From assembly GCA_001465015.1 (NCBI GenBank), contig LNEO01000209.1, positions 1 to 44,383 of the forward strand: a DNA stretch of 44,383 nt. Reading direction: 5' to 3'. Every line of letters begins with the position of its first letter. Position 1 is the first letter of the stretch. The DNA is from Deltaproteobacteria bacterium Ga0077539 (GTDB taxonomy: Bacteria > Myxococcota_A > Polyangia > Polyangiales > Ga0077539). The position numbers were made by a program, and so were the translations under genes. This document shows positions 25,330 to 33,304 of this stretch, one piece after another. The notes under the pieces were generated by a model. That model was not told where the DNA came from and made no database searches. It saw nothing but the letters and a program-made list of their open reading frames with translations.

Positions 25330-26432
25330 AGCAGCGCGGCGCGATCGGTTGGTTGAAGCACGACGTCACGCACCGCGGGGTGACCGCGTGGGCGCTGGCG
25401 CTCGCGATCTTCGCGTTCTACGTCGTGCTCTACTGGGGTGACGACGCGCGAGGGGTCAACCCGTTCGACCGCCTCGCGTGGCTGTTGCACCTCGGGACGC
25501 GAGGACAAGCCGGCGCGAAGTGGACGTTCTACGGGGCGCTCTACACGCTGGCGGTCACGCTGGGCGGCGTCGCGTTTCTGCGAAAATACGGGCACAACCG
25601 CTATCAAGTGATCCGCACGATCGTCGTGATCGTGGTGCAGGCGACGTTGGCCTTCAGCGTCCCGTTGATCATGAAGATGGCGGGGCACCCCGAGCACTAC
25701 TTCAGCTACCTGTGGCCGCTGAAGATGTACTACTTCGAGCCGGGGTTCATCCGACACAACCCGGCTCCGCTGGTGCTCTGGAGCTTCATCGGCTCGCTCG
25801 TCCTCGCGCCGTTGCTTGCCCTTCGCTACGGAAAGCGCTGGTACTGCTCGTGGGTCTGCGGCTGCGGCGGCCTCGCCAACACCGCGGGCGACAGCTTCAG
25901 ACACCTCAGCGACAAGAGCGAGAAGGCCTGGCGCTTCGAGAAGGTGGCCATCTACAGCACGCTGGTGATCTGCGTGGTGACCACGTCCGTGGTTCTAGCC
26001 AGCGCGTTCGTGCAGGGTTCGCACCCGCAGCTGGACCTTTGGTCCGAGAAGCTTCGAACGAACTACGGGCTCATCGTCTCGTCGCTCTTGTCAGGGATCA
26101 TCGGCGTGGCCGCTTACCCCATCGGCGGAACGCGCGTGTGGTGCAGGTACTTCTGCCCGATGGCCGCGGTGCTCGGGATCTTTCAGCGCGCCGGTCGCTT
26201 TCGCATTCGCGTCAAAGAAGACCAGTGCATCTCCTGCGGGATGTGCAGCGAGCACTGCGAGATGGGCATCGACGTGCGCGCCTACGCGCAGGCCAACGAG
26301 AGCTTCACCCGCGCCAGCTGCGTGGGCTGCGGGATGTGCGCCGAGGTCTGCCCGCGCGGGGTGCTCAAGCTCGAAAACACGCACACAAAAGACCCGCAAG
26401 AGAAGCTCGTGCAGCTCAGGCTTCGCAAGTGA
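25326..26432 (+). CDS. NapH/NosR-like membrane ferredoxin
   Basis: This is a 368-residue inner-membrane iron-sulfur protein of the NapH/NosR/RdxA type (4Fe-4S binding protein). About six membrane segments (near residues 19-38, 68-86, 96-116, 149-168, 206-228 and 248-268) are interrupted by two cysteine motifs typical of the family, WYCSWVCGCGGLA and WCRYFCPMAA. A C-terminal cytoplasmic ferredoxin domain follows, with CISCGMCSEHC and CVGCGMCAEVCP. Such proteins move electrons between quinol and cytoplasmic or periplasmic partners. No nitrate, nitrous-oxide or Rnf genes accompany it. The GTG start overlaps the upstream stop. Confidence 0.85.
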   Translation: MKQRGAIGWLKHDVTHRGVTAWALALAIFAFYVVLYWGDDARGVNPFDRLAWLLHLGTRGQAGAKWTFYGALYTLAVTLGGVAFLRKYGHNRYQVIRTIVVIVVQATLAFSVPLIMKMAGHPEHYFSYLWPLKMYYFEPGFIRHNPAPLVLWSFIGSLVLAPLLALRYGKRWYCSWVCGCGGLANTAGDSFRHLSDKSEKAWRFEKVAIYSTLVICVVTTSVVLASAFVQGSHPQLDLWSEKLRTNYGLIVSSLLSGIIGVAAYPIGGTRVWCRYFCPMAAVLGIFQRAGRFRIRVKEDQCISCGMCSEHCEMGIDVRAYAQANESFTRASCVGCGMCAEVCPRGVLKLENTHTKDPQEKLVQLRLRK

Positions 26433-26448
26433 GCGCGTCGCGGTAGGC

Positions 26449-27813
26449 TCAGCCGTCGAGCTTCTCGAGCCTTCGCACGGCGTCGCTGATGGTCACGCGG
26501 TACTGCTCGCTGGTCGGCGTGGTCTCTTCGAGCGCGACCACCCGCTGCGCCGCGGGGAGGGTCCCGAGCTGCTCTTTGGCGTACGCGCGGGCCTCGCGCG
26601 TCGCGTCCTTCTCCGAGGCCGACGACACCCGCGCGCCGTCGCGCATGTGCTCGACGAAGAGCGGGACGCCGTCGGGGCGCTCGCTGGCGAGGGCGACGAA
26701 GTCTTCGCTCGCGACCGCGCGGCCGTCGGCGTCCTTGCCCATCTTGCGCCACATGGCCTTGGCTCCGCCGTAGCTGGCCTTTCCTGGAGCGCGCTTGGCG
26801 ACCGGCGTGGGCACGCCCCTGCGGTCGTCGACCTCGACGAGCTTGTAGACGGCGCCGAACGACGGTGAGTCCGGGCTCAGCACGATGGCGGTGCCGACGC
26901 CGAAGGTGTCGTAGGGCGCGCCCGCGTCGAGCAGCGCGTTGATCTTGTACTCGTCCATGTCGTCCGAGCCGATGATCTTCACGTCGCTTCGGCCTGCGGC
27001 GTCGAGGATCGAGCGGATCTGCGGTCCCAGGCGAGCGAGGTCCCCGGAGTCGACGCGGACGGCTTTGACCGCGGGGCCGGCCTTGGCGGCGCGCAGCGTG
27101 CCGCGGATCGTGTCCCACGTGTCGACGAGCAGCGACGTGCCGCCGGGAAAAGCCTCTGCGAACGCGCGAAACGCGCCGTCCTCACCCTCGTCGACGTGCG
27201 CGAGCATGTACGAGTGCGCGCACGTCCCCGACACGGGAACGCCGTAACGAAACCCTGCCTCTTCGCAGCTCGTCCCGATGCAGCCCGCGATGTAAGCAGC
27301 CCTCGCGGCCGTGGGCGCCGCCAGCGGGTCGAGCCTCCGCGCGCCGAACTCCATCACGGGTTTGCCGCGCGCCGCGAGCACGACGCGCGCGGCCTTCGAG
27401 GCCACCTTCGACTCGTGGTTGATGACGCCGAGCAAGAAGGTCTCGACGATCTGCGCTTCGGCGAGCGTCCCTTCGACGCGCAAGATGGGCCCGCCGCCCA
27501 TGAGCACCTCGCCCTCGCGCAGGCCGAATACACGCCCACGAAATCGAAATCCCCTGAGGTAGTCGACCATCTGCTCGGTCATCACGTCGCGCAGCGACGC
27601 CGACTCGCGCAGGTAGCTGATCTCGTCCTCGGTGAAGCGCACGCCTTCGAGAAAGCGCAGCGCGCGGTCGATCCCCGCGACCACCAGAAAGCGCCGCGCC
27701 TTGGGCAGCTTGCGCATCGACAGCTCGAAGACGGCTCGACGAGAGGCGATCCCCTCGCGCAAGTACGCGCCGAGCATCGAGAGCTGGTACCGGTCTGTGT
27801 AGAGCGAGAACAT
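26449..27813 (-). CDS. pncB: nicotinate phosphoribosyltransferase
   Basis: This is a 454-residue enzyme converting nicotinate and PRPP to nicotinate mononucleotide, the committed salvage step to NAD (Preiss-Handler pathway). The N-terminal LYTDRYQLSMLGAYL is the family signature. Further features are FLLGVINHES, MEFGARR, GTCAHSYMLA, VDTWDT, VRVDSGDLARLG, IIGSDDMDEYKI and YDTFGVGTAI. ATG 27813 has an excellent ribosome-binding site (GGGAGGA, 7 bases upstream), with a small CGCGC/GCGCG hairpin immediately before it. The promoter carries a perfect palindromic operator, so expression is probably repressed by a dedicated regulator responding to NAD status. Confidence 0.95.
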   Translation of the reverse strand: MFSLYTDRYQLSMLGAYLREGIASRRAVFELSMRKLPKARRFLVVAGIDRALRFLEGVRFTEDEISYLRESASLRDVMTEQMVDYLRGFRFRGRVFGLREGEVLMGGGPILRVEGTLAEAQIVETFLLGVINHESKVASKAARVVLAARGKPVMEFGARRLDPLAAPTAARAAYIAGCIGTSCEEAGFRYGVPVSGTCAHSYMLAHVDEGEDGAFRAFAEAFPGGTSLLVDTWDTIRGTLRAAKAGPAVKAVRVDSGDLARLGPQIRSILDAAGRSDVKIIGSDDMDEYKINALLDAGAPYDTFGVGTAIVLSPDSPSFGAVYKLVEVDDRRGVPTPVAKRAPGKASYGGAKAMWRKMGKDADGRAVASEDFVALASERPDGVPLFVEHMRDGARVSSASEKDATREARAYAKEQLGTLPAAQRVVALEETTPTSEQYRVTISDAVRRLEKLDG

Positions 27814-27846
27814 CGACGAATCCTCCCGCGCAACCGCGCGAGAGGA

Positions 27847-27875
27847 AACTTAGTTGCACGATGCAACTAAGTCAA
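27847..27875 (-). promoter_or_regulatory. pncB promoter with overlapping palindromic operator
   Basis: On the minus strand a sigma-70-like promoter reads TTGACT (27870-27875), 17 bases, TAAGTT (27847-27852). A perfect inverted repeat, CTTAGTTGCA - 3 bases - TGCAACTAAG (27849-27871), covers the whole spacer and reaches into both hexamers. This is the classic placement for a repressor that blocks RNA polymerase. The site ends 35 bases before the pncB start. The regulator is not identified. NrtR, which controls NAD genes through palindromes in many bacteria, or a MarR/ArsR-family protein are candidates by analogy. Confidence 0.65.
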
Positions 27876-27901
27876 CGGCCCCCCCTGAAGTACTTCGGCT
27901 G

Positions 27902-28022
27902 GAGCGCGTCCGGAGCCAGTTTGTGACGAGCGCGCCCGCAGCGAACGACCAAGCCGTAGCAGCGCTACGGCGCGGGAGCGAGCGAGGACGTAAGCCGTCA
28001 CAAGCTGGCTCCCGACGCGCTC
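27902..28022. repeat. 121-nt symmetric palindromic element
   Basis: The whole stretch folds on itself about one centre (27962). The outer arms (27902-27928 and 27996-28022) pair over 27 positions with only two mismatches. The inner core is a perfect GCCGTAGC - AGC - GCTACGGC (27953-27971). Arms between them pair only partly. The right arm touches the ahcY stop codon. It may be a long terminator/stabiliser for ahcY mRNA or a copy of a repetitive palindromic element; no second copy is evident in this window. Confidence 0.75.
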
Positions 28023-29353
28023 TAGTAGCGGTAGTTCTCGGGCTTGAACGGGCCTTGTTGGCTCACGTTGATGTAGTCCGCCTGGTCCTTGCTGAGCTCG
28101 GTCAGCTCGACGCCGAGCTTCTTCAGGTGGAGGCGGGCGACCTTCTCGTCGAGGAACTTCGGCAGCACGTACACGCCGACCGCGTACTGGCCGTACTTGG
28201 TCCAGAGCTCGATCTGCGCGAGCACCTGGTTGGTGAAGCTCGCGGACATGACGAACGACGGGTGGCCGGTGGCGCAGCCGAGGTTGACGAGGCGGCCCGA
28301 GGCGAGGACGGTCAGGCGCTTTCCATCGGGGAAGATGTACTGATCGACCTGGGGCTTGACGTTCTCTTTCTTGATCTCGGGGTTGTTCTCGAGCCAGGCG
28401 ACCTGCACTTCGCTGTCGAAGTGGCCGATGTTGCAGAGGATCGCCTCGTCCTTCATCTGCTTCATGTGCTCGGCGCGGACGATGTCCTTGCAGCCGGTGG
28501 CGGTCACGACGATGTCCGCGAGGTTGATGACGGTCTCGAGGCGCTTGACCTCGTAGCCCTCCATCGCCGCCTGCAGCGCGCAGATCGGGTCGATCTCCGT
28601 GATGATCACGCGCGCTCCGAGCGCCCTCAGCGCCTGCGCGCTGCCCTTGCCCACGTCGCCGTAGCCCGCGACGACCGCGGTCTTGCCGGCGAACATGACG
28701 TCCGTCGCGCGCTTGATTCCGTCGCCGAGCGACTCGCGGCAGCCGTAGAGGTTGTCGAACTTCGACTTGGTCACCGAGTCGTTGACGTTGAACGCGGGCA
28801 CCTTGAGGTGTCCGTGCTTGTGCATCTCGTACAAGCGGTGCACGCCCGTGGTGGTCTCCTCGGACAGGCCGCGGATGGGGTCTTCGCCGCCGAAGAGCTG
28901 CGCGTACTTCTTGTGGATCACGATGGTCAGGTCGCCGCCGTCATCGAGGATCATGTTGGGGCCCTTGCCGCCCTCGAAGGCGAAGATCTGCTGGTCGATG
29001 CACCAGTCGTACTCCGGCTCGGTCTCGCCCTTCCACGCGAAGACGGGCGTGCCGGTCGCGGCGATCGCGGCGGCGGCGTGGTCTTGCGTCGAGAAGATGT
29101 TGCAGCTCGTCCAGGTCACTTCGGCGCCGAGCTCCTTGAGGGTCTCGATGAGCACCGCGGTCTGGATGGTCATGTGCAGGCAGCCGGCGATGCGCGCGCC
29201 CTTGAGCGGCTTCTTCGCGCCGTACTCCTCGCGCAGCGACATCAATCCGGGCATCTCCTTCTCGGCGATGCGGATCTCCTTGCGGCCCCAGTCCGCGAGG
29301 GACATGTCCGCGACCTTGTACTTTCCGGGAACTTCGTTGGGCAACTTCGACAT
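28022..29353 (-). CDS. ahcY: adenosylhomocysteinase
   Basis: This 443-residue S-adenosylhomocysteine hydrolase splits SAH into adenosine and homocysteine, relieving inhibition of methyltransferases. Features seen are [37 protein letters not shown], the catalytic-region [21 protein letters not shown], the NAD-binding [23 protein letters not shown], the ATGCKDI segment, CNIGHFDSE and the C-terminal KPENYRY that closes the neighbouring NAD site. The start ATG 29353 has AAGAGACC upstream. It is the second gene of an operon with the SahR-like regulator, which it follows by 61 bases containing a perfect palindrome. Confidence 0.98.
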   Translation of the reverse strand: MSKLPNEVPGKYKVADMSLADWGRKEIRIAEKEMPGLMSLREEYGAKKPLKGARIAGCLHMTIQTAVLIETLKELGAEVTWTSCNIFSTQDHAAAAIAATGTPVFAWKGETEPEYDWCIDQQIFAFEGGKGPNMILDDGGDLTIVIHKKYAQLFGGEDPIRGLSEETTTGVHRLYEMHKHGHLKVPAFNVNDSVTKSKFDNLYGCRESLGDGIKRATDVMFAGKTAVVAGYGDVGKGSAQALRALGARVIITEIDPICALQAAMEGYEVKRLETVINLADIVVTATGCKDIVRAEHMKQMKDEAILCNIGHFDSEVQVAWLENNPEIKKENVKPQVDQYIFPDGKRLTVLASGRLVNLGCATGHPSFVMSASFTNQVLAQIELWTKYGQYAVGVYVLPKFLDEKVARLHLKKLGVELTELSKDQADYINVSQQGPFKPENYRY

Positions 29354-29373
29354 GGTCTCTCTTCTCTTTCGTG

Positions 29374-29389
29374 CGCTCCCGCGGGAGCG
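29374..29389. promoter_or_regulatory. 16-bp perfect palindrome before ahcY
   Basis: CGCTCCCGCGGGAGCG lies in the 61-base gap between the sahR-like stop and the ahcY start, about 20 bases before the ahcY ATG. As RNA it could form only a tight stem, so it may act as an operator, or as a 5' structural element that separates expression of the two genes. It does not resemble the known SAH riboswitch. Confidence 0.5.
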
Positions 29390-29414
29390 TTTGGTGAATC
29401 TTGAAAACTTGTGC

Positions 29415-30380
29415 TCAGGCGTCCTTCGCCCCGACCGCCACGATCCAGCGCACCGCTCGATCGGGCCCCGCGCCTCGGTAGCTCGCAGGGACCTCTCGCG
29501 CGCCCCGCCACGAGAGCCCCGCTCGCTCGAAATGCCCCCGCAGCTCGGCCTCTTCGAAGCCGAGCCACAGGTCCGCTTGCTGCGTGCGCAGGGCCTCGTC
29601 GTCGTGCCTCGCGTAGTCGAGCACCACGAGCGCTCCGCCTGCGCGCAGCAGGGACGCGAGCGCGCCGACGGCCTCGCCGGGCTTGGGCGCGTGGTGAAGC
29701 ACGCGCGCCGCGAGGACGAGGTCCGCGCCGTCGGGGACGTGCTCTCTCAACGATCGATCGAGCTCGCTGCGCACGAGCGTCACGTTTTTGTGTCCCCGCG
29801 CGGCGAGACGCTCGCGGCACGCCTCGAGCTGCGCGTCGCTGCGGTCGACGGCGATCACGCGGTCGAACGCTGGCGCGAGGGCGTCGAGCGCCGCGCCGTC
29901 GCCGGTGCCAGCGTCCACGGCCAGCGCGCGCCGCGGCAACAGCGACGCCAACGCAAACACGTACGCGCCCCACTCGGACTGCGCCGACGCGCTCGCGCTG
30001 GTCCTGGTGCGCGCGAAGAACTCACGCGTGCCTTTGTCCCGCGCTCGCACTACGTCCGACACGCGCGCCAGCGAGCCGTCTCGCTCGCACAGGCCGCGCC
30101 CCGTCGCCAGCGCGTCGCTCACGACCGCGTCGCGCGTCGCGTCCTGCTCGAGCTTGAGCAGCGTCCAGGTGCCCTGCCTGCGATCGGACAAGAGCCCTGC
30201 TTGCCGCAGCGTGGCCGCGTGCCGCGAGACGTTGGGCTGCGACTCCTCGAGCAGCTCCGCCAGCTCGCTGACGGCGAGCTCGTCCTCGCCTGCGAGCGCG
30301 AGCAGCCTGAGCCGCAGAGGCTCGGAGAGCAGTCGATACAGCTCCCATCGCTCAGCTCGGGTCGGCGCGGCAGAAACCAA
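29415..30380 (-). CDS. sahR: SahR-like ArsR regulator with methyltransferase domain
   Basis: This is a 321-residue fusion: an N-terminal ArsR-family winged helix (about residues 14-80, [20 protein letters not shown] as recognition region) and a class I methyltransferase-like domain (about 130-310, [16 protein letters not shown] and [14 protein letters not shown]). This is the architecture of SahR, the S-adenosylhomocysteine-responsive regulator of SAH/methionine-cycle genes in Proteobacteria. It directly precedes ahcY on the same strand, which strongly supports that role; the C-terminal domain would bind SAH as effector. The TTG start at 30380 is only a few bases from the predicted transcription start, so the mRNA may be nearly leaderless. 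Confidence 0.85.
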   Translation of the reverse strand: MVSAAPTRAERWELYRLLSEPLRLRLLALAGEDELAVSELAELLEESQPNVSRHAATLRQAGLLSDRRQGTWTLLKLEQDATRDAVVSDALATGRGLCERDGSLARVSDVVRARDKGTREFFARTRTSASASAQSEWGAYVFALASLLPRRALAVDAGTGDGAALDALAPAFDRVIAVDRSDAQLEACRERLAARGHKNVTLVRSELDRSLREHVPDGADLVLAARVLHHAPKPGEAVGALASLLRAGGALVVLDYARHDDEALRTQQADLWLGFEEAELRGHFERAGLSWRGAREVPASYRGAGPDRAVRWIVAVGAKDA

Positions 30381-30390
30381 GTTGCGCGAG

Positions 30391-30419
30391 GATATATTCG
30401 TAGTTGCGTATCAATGCAA
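30391..30419 (-). promoter_or_regulatory. candidate promoter of sahR-ahcY
   Basis: On the minus strand TTGCAT (30414-30419), 17 bases, TATATC (30391-30396). Transcription would start about 7 bases later, 3-4 bases before the TTG start codon. The region is AT-rich against a GC-rich background. AGTTGCG occurs within the spacer region (30402-30408) and GTTGC again at 30381; the core TAGTTGC is shared with the half-site of the pncB palindrome, which may or may not be meaningful. Confidence 0.35.
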
Positions 30420-30498
30420 GTCTGATTCGAGAGCTTTCCCGAGCCGGGTCGTTGGCTGGCCCGAAACCTGCGTTTCACTCGCTCGAGGAAGCACCGAC

Positions 30499-31329
30499 GT
30501 GACCAAAGCAACAGGAGGAAAGCGCTCTCTCGAACGGCCGAGCACCGCGCTTCGCGTGGTTTCTCCCGAGGTTGCTGAGGTGGGGCGCGCGATCCGTCGC
30601 TGGCGCGATCACCTCGCAGAAACGAAATCGTTTGTTCGGTTGGCCCTTTCGTATCTGCAATCGTACTGGCCCAACGCCGAGCAGCGCGCACATGTGGGCT
30701 CACTGTTCGCGATCGAGGCGCGCACGTTGACGCTGCTGCCCAGCATCGAGACGGCGGACCTGCACACCGGGCTGACCCCGCACCAGTCCGGGATCACGCC
30801 GGTGCGTCCGGATGCGACGCGCGCGGCGCACTACCTTCGCGGCCTGCGCGAGCGCGTGTGCGCGTGGCTGCGCGCTGTCTCCTCTGCAGCTCAGTCGGGC
30901 GTCGCGATCGAGCCGCTCGTGCGCGCGCTGGACGGCGCGATGAGCGAGCTGGTGGCTGCGTGCGAGCTCATCGAGCTCTTGCTGTTTCCCCGCGAGGTCG
31001 ACCCGATCATCGAGTGCGGCGAGGCGGTCGCGCGCGCCGCCGACGCGTCGAGACGCAAAGTGACGATCGACTGCAACGAGCCCGCCCACGTCTCTCAGGT
31101 GCGAGGGCTGCTGAGGCTCCTCAGCGCGATCCTCGTCGACGTCGAAGAGGGGGCCGTCGTGCGCGTGTCGTCCTCGATCACCCGCGCGTGCGTCGAGGTC
31201 CCGTCGACCCGCGAGGCGCAAGGCGAAGACCGCTGGGCGTTCTTGAAATTCTGTGCGTATCTCGGCCGCATGCGCTTCGAGCGCGACGACGTCCGCGCCG
31301 TGCTCCTCGTGCCGCTCGTCGTTCTGTGA
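30499..31329 (+). CDS. hypothetical protein
   Basis: This 276-residue protein is not recognised. It is predicted largely helical and soluble, with a central helix-rich region (AVSSAAQSGVAIEPLVRALDGAMSE...) and a C-terminal part (about 180-270) that looks alpha/beta (VTIDCNEPAHVSQVRGLLRLLSAILVDVEEGAVVRVSSS). That part is loosely reminiscent of the ATP-binding half of a histidine-kinase-like (HATPase) fold, with an 'RGLLRLLSAIL' helix where an N-box would be. It lacks the glycine boxes, so this is speculation. GTG 30499 has GAGGA nine bases upstream; the frame is open far upstream only as an antisense shadow. It converges with pssA, 6 bases apart. Confidence 0.65.
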   Translation: MTKATGGKRSLERPSTALRVVSPEVAEVGRAIRRWRDHLAETKSFVRLALSYLQSYWPNAEQRAHVGSLFAIEARTLTLLPSIETADLHTGLTPHQSGITPVRPDATRAAHYLRGLRERVCAWLRAVSSAAQSGVAIEPLVRALDGAMSELVAACELIELLLFPREVDPIIECGEAVARAADASRRKVTIDCNEPAHVSQVRGLLRLLSAILVDVEEGAVVRVSSSITRACVEVPSTREAQGEDRWAFLKFCAYLGRMRFERDDVRAVLLVPLVVL

Positions 31330-31335
31330 GCGCCC

Positions 31336-31986
31336 TCAGGGCTTCGGGATGCGCAGCGTCTTGCTGATCATCGCGCTGCCGCTGAGCACATAGAGCAGCG
31401 CGATGGGATGCAACACGAACGGCCCGACCTGGTGACCACCAAGCGGCAGCGCGTCGTGCACAAGGCCCTTGCTCGCGAGCACGGCGAACACCATCGCGAT
31501 CGACAAGCTCGTCGGGATGGGAGTGCCCTCGTAGTACTTCACTTTGCCCGAGTCGTCCGAGAGCTGCGCGGCCGTCGCGTTGTACCGCGCCAGCCGCGAG
31601 ATCCCGCAGCCCACGAAGTACACGAGCGCCAAAGCGTCCCACCCGCCGCGCAGGCCCAACGCAAACCCGAGCGCCGCCGGGGCTACGCCGAACGCCACAG
31701 CGTCCGCGAGCGAGTCGAGCTCTTGGCCGAGCAGCGAGACCTCGCCGCGAAACCGCGCGATGCGACCGTCGAGAAAGTCGCACGCCAGCGAGACGGGCAA
31801 GAGCGCGAACGCCGTCCAGAGCGCGGTCCGATCGCGGTCGACGCAATAGCGCATCGACGCGAGCACAGACCCCATCCCCGCGAACCCGTTGCACAGCGTA
31901 AAGAGGTCGGCGACCTGAAAGTCGCGGATCATCGAGAACCGGCGGACCTTCGAGCGCTCGGGATCATTCGGCGGCGCGTCGGACAT
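31336..31986 (-). CDS. pssA: CDP-diacylglycerol-serine O-phosphatidyltransferase
   Basis: This 216-residue inner-membrane enzyme makes phosphatidylserine from CDP-diacylglycerol and serine, the first step to phosphatidylethanolamine. The complete CDP-alcohol phosphotransferase signature is present: DFLDGRIAR, then G and ELDSLADAVAFG with both aspartates. LFTLCNGFAGM near residue 29 marks the PssA branch. Membrane segments surround these motifs. Hydrophobic segments continue to the C-terminus. No psd gene is adjacent. ATG 31986 lies only 24 bases from the divergent DTW-gene start, so its promoter probably lies inside that neighbour or the start is further in. Confidence 0.9.
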   Translation of the reverse strand: MSDAPPNDPERSKVRRFSMIRDFQVADLFTLCNGFAGMGSVLASMRYCVDRDRTALWTAFALLPVSLACDFLDGRIARFRGEVSLLGQELDSLADAVAFGVAPAALGFALGLRGGWDALALVYFVGCGISRLARYNATAAQLSDDSGKVKYYEGTPIPTSLSIAMVFAVLASKGLVHDALPLGGHQVGPFVLHPIALLYVLSGSAMISKTLRIPKP

Positions 31987-32010
31987 TCAGTGCGTGTACA
32001 TCATACCACC

Positions 32011-33249
32011 GTGGCCAACGAGCCTGACTCACCGCGCGAAGGGTCCGCAGAAATCCAGCCGCGCGCCCTGTGTGATCGCTGCAAGCGCCCGCGCGTCGTC
32101 TGCTACTGCGCGCACGTCCGCGAGGTCGACACGCACACGCGCGTCGTGATCGTGCAGCACCCCCGCGAGGCCGACGTTCCGATCAACACGGCGCGCATCG
32201 CGAGGCTCTGCCTCCCCAACAGCGAGCTCGTCGTGACCGTCGAGGCCGACCGCGAAGAGACCGTTCGCGCGCTCGTCGAGCGGGCGGGCGAGGGGGGCGT
32301 GGGGCTGCTCTTTCCGGGGGAGGACACCAAGGACATCCGCGAGCTCGGCGACGACCCCCGCGGCCAGCGCACGCTCGTCGTCGTCGACGGAACCTGGTGG
32401 CAAGCCGCCAAGGTGCTCAAGAAGAGCCCCGGCCTCAGGTCGCTCCCGCGCTACGGCCTCGTGCCGACCAGCCCGAGCAACTACCGCATCCGCAAAGAGC
32501 CTTCGATCGAGTGTCTCTCGACCCTCGAGGCGCTCGTCGAGGCGCTCTCGGCGCTCGAAGGCGCCGCGGTCGATCCGCGCGCCATGCTCGCCCCGTTCGA
32601 GGCCATGGTGGACTTTCAGCTCGAGTACGCGAGGTCCGGCGCGGGCTACGGACGACACAAGAAATCAACGAAGCCCGAGCGACGACGCGAGGTTCCCGAA
32701 GAGCTCTCTCGCACGCCCACGGGCGTGATCGTGGGCTACGCCGAGAGCAACGCGTGGCCCTTCGACCGCGCAGAGCGACCCGAGCCCGAGCTCGTTCACT
32801 GGGTCGCCGAGCGGCTCGACGACGGAGCGCGCGCAGAGTGGATCATCGCGCCGCGCACAGCGCTCGCGCCAGCGACGCCCTCGTTCACCGAGCTCGACGA
32901 GCGCGCGCTTCGCGAGGGGATCTCGGTCGATCATTTCGCTCGCGAATGGGCGGCGTTTTGCGCGCCCGCGACGACCCTCGCCACGTGGAACCCGATCGCC
33001 GCCGCGCTGCTCGATCGCGCCCTCGGCGAGGCCTCCGCGGGCTCGATGCCCGAGCGCTGGTTCGACCTTCGCCCCGCCGCCGCGCGCTACTTCAAGACCC
33101 GCATCGGAACGCTCGCCGAGTGCTCTCCCCGCTTCGGCGCGCTCGATCCCACCCGCTGGGCTCGCGGCCGCGCCGGCTCTCGCATCCTTCACGTCGCCCA
33201 CGTCGCCCGCGCCCTGCGCGCCGAAGCCCTGCGCCCGCTGGGGGGATAA
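32011..33249 (+). CDS. DTW tRNA-uridine aminocarboxypropyltransferase with exonuclease-like C-terminal region
   Basis: This is a 412-residue protein. Residues about 20-215 are a DTW domain (TapT/YfiP, DTWD2 family), which transfers the 3-amino-3-carboxypropyl group of SAM to uridine in the tRNA variable loop. It has zinc-like cysteines CDRCKRPRVVCYC (21-33), the QHPREADVPINTARI segment and the signature DGTWWQ (126-131). Residues about 236-350 do not belong to DTW. Their pattern (GVIVGYAESNAWPF, IIAPRTALAPATPSF, ISVDHFAREWAAFC, LATWNPIAAALLDRAL) resembles a degenerate DnaQ/RNase T exonuclease fold with the catalytic Asp residues missing. The GTG 32011 start is not certain; GTG 31990 is in frame. 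Confidence 0.85.
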   Translation: MANEPDSPREGSAEIQPRALCDRCKRPRVVCYCAHVREVDTHTRVVIVQHPREADVPINTARIARLCLPNSELVVTVEADREETVRALVERAGEGGVGLLFPGEDTKDIRELGDDPRGQRTLVVVDGTWWQAAKVLKKSPGLRSLPRYGLVPTSPSNYRIRKEPSIECLSTLEALVEALSALEGAAVDPRAMLAPFEAMVDFQLEYARSGAGYGRHKKSTKPERRREVPEELSRTPTGVIVGYAESNAWPFDRAERPEPELVHWVAERLDDGARAEWIIAPRTALAPATPSFTELDERALREGISVDHFAREWAAFCAPATTLATWNPIAAALLDRALGEASAGSMPERWFDLRPAAARYFKTRIGTLAECSPRFGALDPTRWARGRAGSRILHVAHVARALRAEALRPLGG

Positions 33250-33304
33250 CGCTCGAACCGTATCCCAATTGCAACTGCACGTTGGATGTACTAACGCAGC
33301 GACC

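Noticed and set aside
27854..29404. Long plus-strand frame opposite ahcY
   Set aside because: It is the mirror of a highly conserved enzyme gene, with Leu/Asp/Val/His-rich low-complexity composition and no recognisable motif.
29354..29414. SAH riboswitch before ahcY
   Set aside because: The 61-base gap is too short and lacks the conserved riboswitch sequences; only a simple palindrome is present.
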